The notes beneath the pieces were generated by a model. It saw only the letters and a list, made by a program, of their open reading frames with translations, did no database searches and was not told where the DNA came from. Of a stretch of 64,000 nucleotides of DNA, positions 61,276-64,000 are shown one piece after another. Position numbers and translations under genes: made by a program. The DNA lies in NCBI RefSeq assembly GCF_047219225.1, contig NZ_CP178208.1, positions 1,240,001 through 1,304,000 on the forward strand, in the 5' to 3' direction. Source of the DNA: IMCC45349 sp047219225 (GTDB lineage Bacteria; Bacteroidota; Bacteroidia; Flavobacteriales; Flavobacteriaceae). Position 1 is the first letter of the stretch. Each line of letters starts with the position of its first letter.

Positions 61276-62964
61276 TTATTTTATATCCCTCAACTTCAGT
61301 TGTAAACTTACATTCCCATTCCAGTGATTTTCATCAATAGAATAGACTGCATCAAAACGTTGTCTATCTTTAATTAAATTTACCTTAGAACCCAATCCAA
61401 AGCCAATTCCCGAAAACTTCTCACTGCCTTGTTGATACACATTAACTTTTAAATGCTTATCATCTTCTCCAACACACTTTCCATAACCCGAATCTGTAAG
61501 GCCTTCAGTCATAAAAATAGGTGTCATATTTCCTGGGCCAAATGGTGCAAACTGACTCATAATACGCCATAAACGTTGGTCTATATCTTTCAAGCCAATT
61601 TGTGCATCAATCTTTACTTCAGGTGTTAATAGGCGTTTATCAATAGTACGTTTTACAACGGCTTCAAATGCCGCTTTGAAAGTTTCATAATTTTCTTCTT
61701 TAAGGGTTAATCCTGCTGCATACTTATGGCCACCAAATTGTTCTATATGTTCACTACAAGCTTCCAAAGCATTATATACATCAAAACCTGAAACCGATCG
61801 TGCAGAAGCTGCTAGCTTATCACCACTTTTGGTAAACACCAAAGTTGGTCTATAATAGGTTTCGGTTAAGCGTGAAGCTACAATACCAATAACACCTTTA
61901 TGCCAAGAGGCATCATATACAACTGTGGTATAGCGCTCTTGCTCTTCATTATCTAAAATTTGCTGCAGTGCTTCTTCCGTAATGCGCTTATCTGCCTCAC
62001 GACGATCCGAATTAAATTCTTCAATTTCACTAGCATAACTAGCTGCTAAATTAAAATCGGTTTCGGTAAGCAAAGTCACTGCATGATTACCATGTTTCAT
62101 ACGACCAGCTGCATTGATTCTTGGTGCTATAGTAAACACCACATCTGTGATGGTCAAAGTATCTTTTTTTACTTGTTGTAAAATCGTTTGTATACCTGTT
62201 CGAGGTGCTTCATTAATAACTTGTAATCCAAAATAAGCGAGTACTCTATTCTCTCCTGTAATAGGCACAATATCTGCAGCAATTGCAGTAGCTACTAGAT
62301 CTAAATATTCGGTTAAATCATCTATTGTATTACCATCTCTTTCCGCTAAAGCTTGAATGAGCTTAAAACCAACACCACAACCACAGAGTTCTTTATAAGG
62401 ATAATCGCAATCGATACGCTTAGGGTCTAAAACGGCAACTGCATTTGGAATAGCATCTCCTGGTCTATGATGATCACAAATTACAAAATCAACGCCTTTA
62501 TCTTTAGCATACGCTACCTTATCAATAGCTTTTATACCACAATCCAAGGCAATAATTAAAGAAAATCCATTATCTTCAGCAAAGTCAATACCTTGATAGG
62601 ACACACCATAACCTTCCTCATAACGATCTGGAATATAAGTTGCAATATTTTGAGAACGTGTTTTTAAATATGATGACATTAAGGCTACCGAAGTTGTACC
62701 ATCTACATCATAGTCGCCATACACCAATATATTTTCGTTATTAGTTAAAGCTTTCTCTACACGTTGCACTGCCAAATCCATATCTTTCATTAAGAATGGC
62801 TCATGTAAATGTGATAAAGATGGTCTAAAAAAATCTTTGGCAGCTTCAAACGTTTCAATACCACGTTGGGCCAAGAGTGAAGCTATAGTATCTTCAATTT
62901 GGAGCACTTCTTTAAGATGGTTCGTAATGTCTATGCTTGGTTTTGGTTTTAAGGTCCAACGCAT
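61276..62964 (-). CDS. recJ: Single-stranded-DNA-specific exonuclease RecJ
   Basis: 562 aa, normal length. DHH-family motifs: 'ILVYGDYDVDGTTSVALM', 'IALDCGIKAIDKV', 'FVICDHHRPGDAIP' and 'LCGCGVGFKL'. DHHA1 region with 'SGDKLAASARSVSGFDV' and 'FGGHKYAAGLTL' binds DNA. It degrades single-stranded DNA 5' to 3' in recombination and mismatch repair. It follows the OsmC gene by 2 nt. Confidence 0.97.
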   Translation of the reverse strand: MRWTLKPKPSIDITNHLKEVLQIEDTIASLLAQRGIETFEAAKDFFRPSLSHLHEPFLMKDMDLAVQRVEKALTNNENILVYGDYDVDGTTSVALMSSYLKTRSQNIATYIPDRYEEGYGVSYQGIDFAEDNGFSLIIALDCGIKAIDKVAYAKDKGVDFVICDHHRPGDAIPNAVAVLDPKRIDCDYPYKELCGCGVGFKLIQALAERDGNTIDDLTEYLDLVATAIAADIVPITGENRVLAYFGLQVINEAPRTGIQTILQQVKKDTLTITDVVFTIAPRINAAGRMKHGNHAVTLLTETDFNLAASYASEIEEFNSDRREADKRITEEALQQILDNEEQERYTTVVYDASWHKGVIGIVASRLTETYYRPTLVFTKSGDKLAASARSVSGFDVYNALEACSEHIEQFGGHKYAAGLTLKEENYETFKAAFEAVVKRTIDKRLLTPEVKIDAQIGLKDIDQRLWRIMSQFAPFGPGNMTPIFMTEGLTDSGYGKCVGEDDKHLKVNVYQQGSEKFSGIGFGLGSKVNLIKDRQRFDAVYSIDENHWNGNVSLQLKLRDIK

Positions 62965-62966
62965 AT

Positions 62967-63389
62967 TTATGAATTATGAAAATGAATATTAGTATTGATT
63001 TTAGCAAAACGACGAAACATTTCCATCACACCACAATACTTTTCAATAGATAAGTCTACCGCTTTTTTAATTTTTTTTTCATTTAAATCTTTCCCCGTAA
63101 AATGATAATCTAAAGTTACTGTATGATAGTATTTTGGATGTTCATCCGTAAGTTCTCCTTCAACATCCATTTTAAAATCATAACCATCAATTTTCATTTT
63201 ATCCAAAATAGAAACGACATCTAACCCTGAGCAACCAGCTAAAGATGATAACATCATAGCTTTAGGACTTAAGCCAAAACGTTCATTACTTCCTTCAACA
63301 TCTGTATCCATCATGACCGTTTTCCCACTAGGGTTATCCGATTCAAATTTCATTCCGCCTTTCCATACTGTGGTTATTTTATTTGACAT
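62967..63389 (-). CDS. OsmC/Ohr-family protein
   Basis: 140 aa. 'LSPKAMMLSSLAGCSGLDVVSIL' contains the first redox Cys, and 'IEKYCGVMEMFRR' the second, as in OsmC-type hydroperoxide reductases. Cytosolic. It may detoxify organic peroxides. First gene of OsmC-recJ with a promoter box at 63470. Confidence 0.92.
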   Translation of the reverse strand: MSNKITTVWKGGMKFESDNPSGKTVMMDTDVEGSNERFGLSPKAMMLSSLAGCSGLDVVSILDKMKIDGYDFKMDVEGELTDEHPKYYHTVTLDYHFTGKDLNEKKIKKAVDLSIEKYCGVMEMFRRFAKINTNIHFHNS

Positions 63390-63469
63390 ATCTAAAGTTT
63401 TTTTTGTTTATTGTGTTAGTAATTATTTCGATTATTCGACTTAGAGCACAAGCTATATGCTTATCTATT

Positions 63470-63477
63470 CAAAAATA
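63470..63477 (-). promoter_or_regulatory. Promoter -7 box for OsmC-recJ
   Basis: TATTTTTG on the minus strand matches TAnnTTTG; leader about 75 nt. It lies in the 116-nt divergent spacer. Confidence 0.5.
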
Positions 63478-63505
63478 CTATTAATAAATTAAAACATACA
63501 CCTCT

Positions 63506-64000
63506 ATGGCTTTAGTAACTCCATTGTCACCAGATCATGATTTAGAAACCAAAGAATTAGCAGAATTTTTTAACGAAACCTTAGGGTTTTGTCCAAACTC
63601 TGTATTAACTATGCAACGTCGTCCTGCCATAAGTAAAGCGTTCATCAACTTAAACAAAGCAGTTATGGCCAATGAAGGTCGTGTAACATCTGCCTTAAAA
63701 CGTATGATTGCTTGGGTAAGTAGTAACTCAACAGGTTGTCGTTATTGTCAAGCACATGCCATAAGAGCTGCTGAACGCTATGGTGCTGAACAAGAACAAT
63801 TAGATAATATTTGGGAATATCGTACGCATCCTGCTTTCTCTGAAGCTGAACGTGCTGCGTTAGATTTTAGTTTGGCTGCTTCATTGGTTCCAAATGCTGT
63901 AGATGAAGACATCAAAAAACGTTTATACAAACATTGGGATGAAGGCGAAATTGTAGAAATGCTTGGTGTGATTTCATTGTTTGGATACCTTAATCGTTGG
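63506..64000 (+). CDS. Carboxymuconolactone decarboxylase (AhpD-like) family protein, partial
   Basis: 165 codons from ATG at 63506 to the right window edge; the 3' end is missing. 'LGFCPNSVLTMQRRPAISKA' and the redox motif C-R-Y-C in 'STGCRYCQAHAIRAAERYG' with the following His match the family, whose members often act as peroxidase or thiol-disulfide partners. Divergent from the OsmC gene over 116 nt, so both may belong to peroxide defence, which is inference. Confidence 0.88.
   Translation, partial: MALVTPLSPDHDLETKELAEFFNETLGFCPNSVLTMQRRPAISKAFINLNKAVMANEGRVTSALKRMIAWVSSNSTGCRYCQAHAIRAAERYGAEQEQLDNIWEYRTHPAFSEAERAALDFSLAASLVPNAVDEDIKKRLYKHWDEGEIVEMLGVISLFGYLNRW

Overview
The window looks like a chromosomal segment of a low-GC (roughly one third G+C by eye) marine-type Flavobacteriaceae bacterium (Bacteroidota). 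The evidence is type IX secretion C-terminal sorting domains, a Bat/MoxR stress cluster, DUF1501/DUF1800 and IPExxxVDY proteins, the long PurF type, promoters of the Bacteroidota TAnnTTTG (-7) class, and A-rich leaders in place of Shine-Dalgarno sites. No tRNA, rRNA, CRISPR array, transposase or prophage was found. Almost all of it is ordinary core genome.

Layout. 1-4061 (minus): MoxR ATPase, DUF58, a BatD-like membrane protein and the start of BatA. 4223-8195 (plus): aldo/keto reductase, an orphan gene in a cassette-like setting, then overlapping SDR, HD-type and AlbA-type genes. 8355-15687 (minus): small lipoprotein, DUF1501/DUF1800 pair, a large T9SS cargo protein bracketed by two identical 33-nt terminator repeats, and an ALDH7-type dehydrogenase. 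15811-27292 (plus): isoaspartyl peptidase, then an alpha-2-macroglobulin / SH3 / monooxygenase / PBP1C operon and an endonuclease-like protein. 27332-32407 (minus): TPR protein, RtcB RNA ligase, PcfJ-like protein with a complex leader, YciI-like lipoprotein and CYTH protein. 32452-38285: dinB (plus), then lipocalin-like protein, pyk, IPExxxVDY, rnc, fabF and acpP (all minus). 38467-42664 (plus): purN, rnhA, a PfkB kinase and purF. 42665-43300: no protein gene, but two near-identical small-RNA-like transcription units. 43298-56206: orphan immunity-like gene, sod, AddA-like and AddB-like helicase/nucleases separated by kbl and ompA, alpha/beta hydrolase, universal stress protein and MATE transporter. 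56238-58800 (plus): two overlapping membrane microproteins not found by a length-limited ORF search, queD, an LpxH-like phosphoesterase and a T9SS cargo. 58857-64000: MFS transporter, OmpA-like protein, recJ and OsmC (minus), then the start of a carboxymuconolactone decarboxylase-family gene (plus).

The most interesting region is the 550-nt leader of pcfJ-rtcB (30884-31436, minus strand). It has a consensus promoter, a 30-codon ORF, an intrinsic terminator, a 25-codon ORF, and then a 9-nt Shine-Dalgarno match (GAAAGGAGG). That match sits 8 nt before a 9-codon ORF running through the 5' arm of a second intrinsic terminator. Strong SD sites are exceptional in Bacteroidota, where the anti-SD is normally sequestered on the ribosome. 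RtcB is an RNA ligase that in E. coli can rejoin the 16S rRNA 3' end carrying the anti-SD. The arrangement reads like an attenuator that senses anti-SD availability and controls an RNA-repair operon. The second notable region is the pair of 71-73 nt putative sRNAs downstream of purF.
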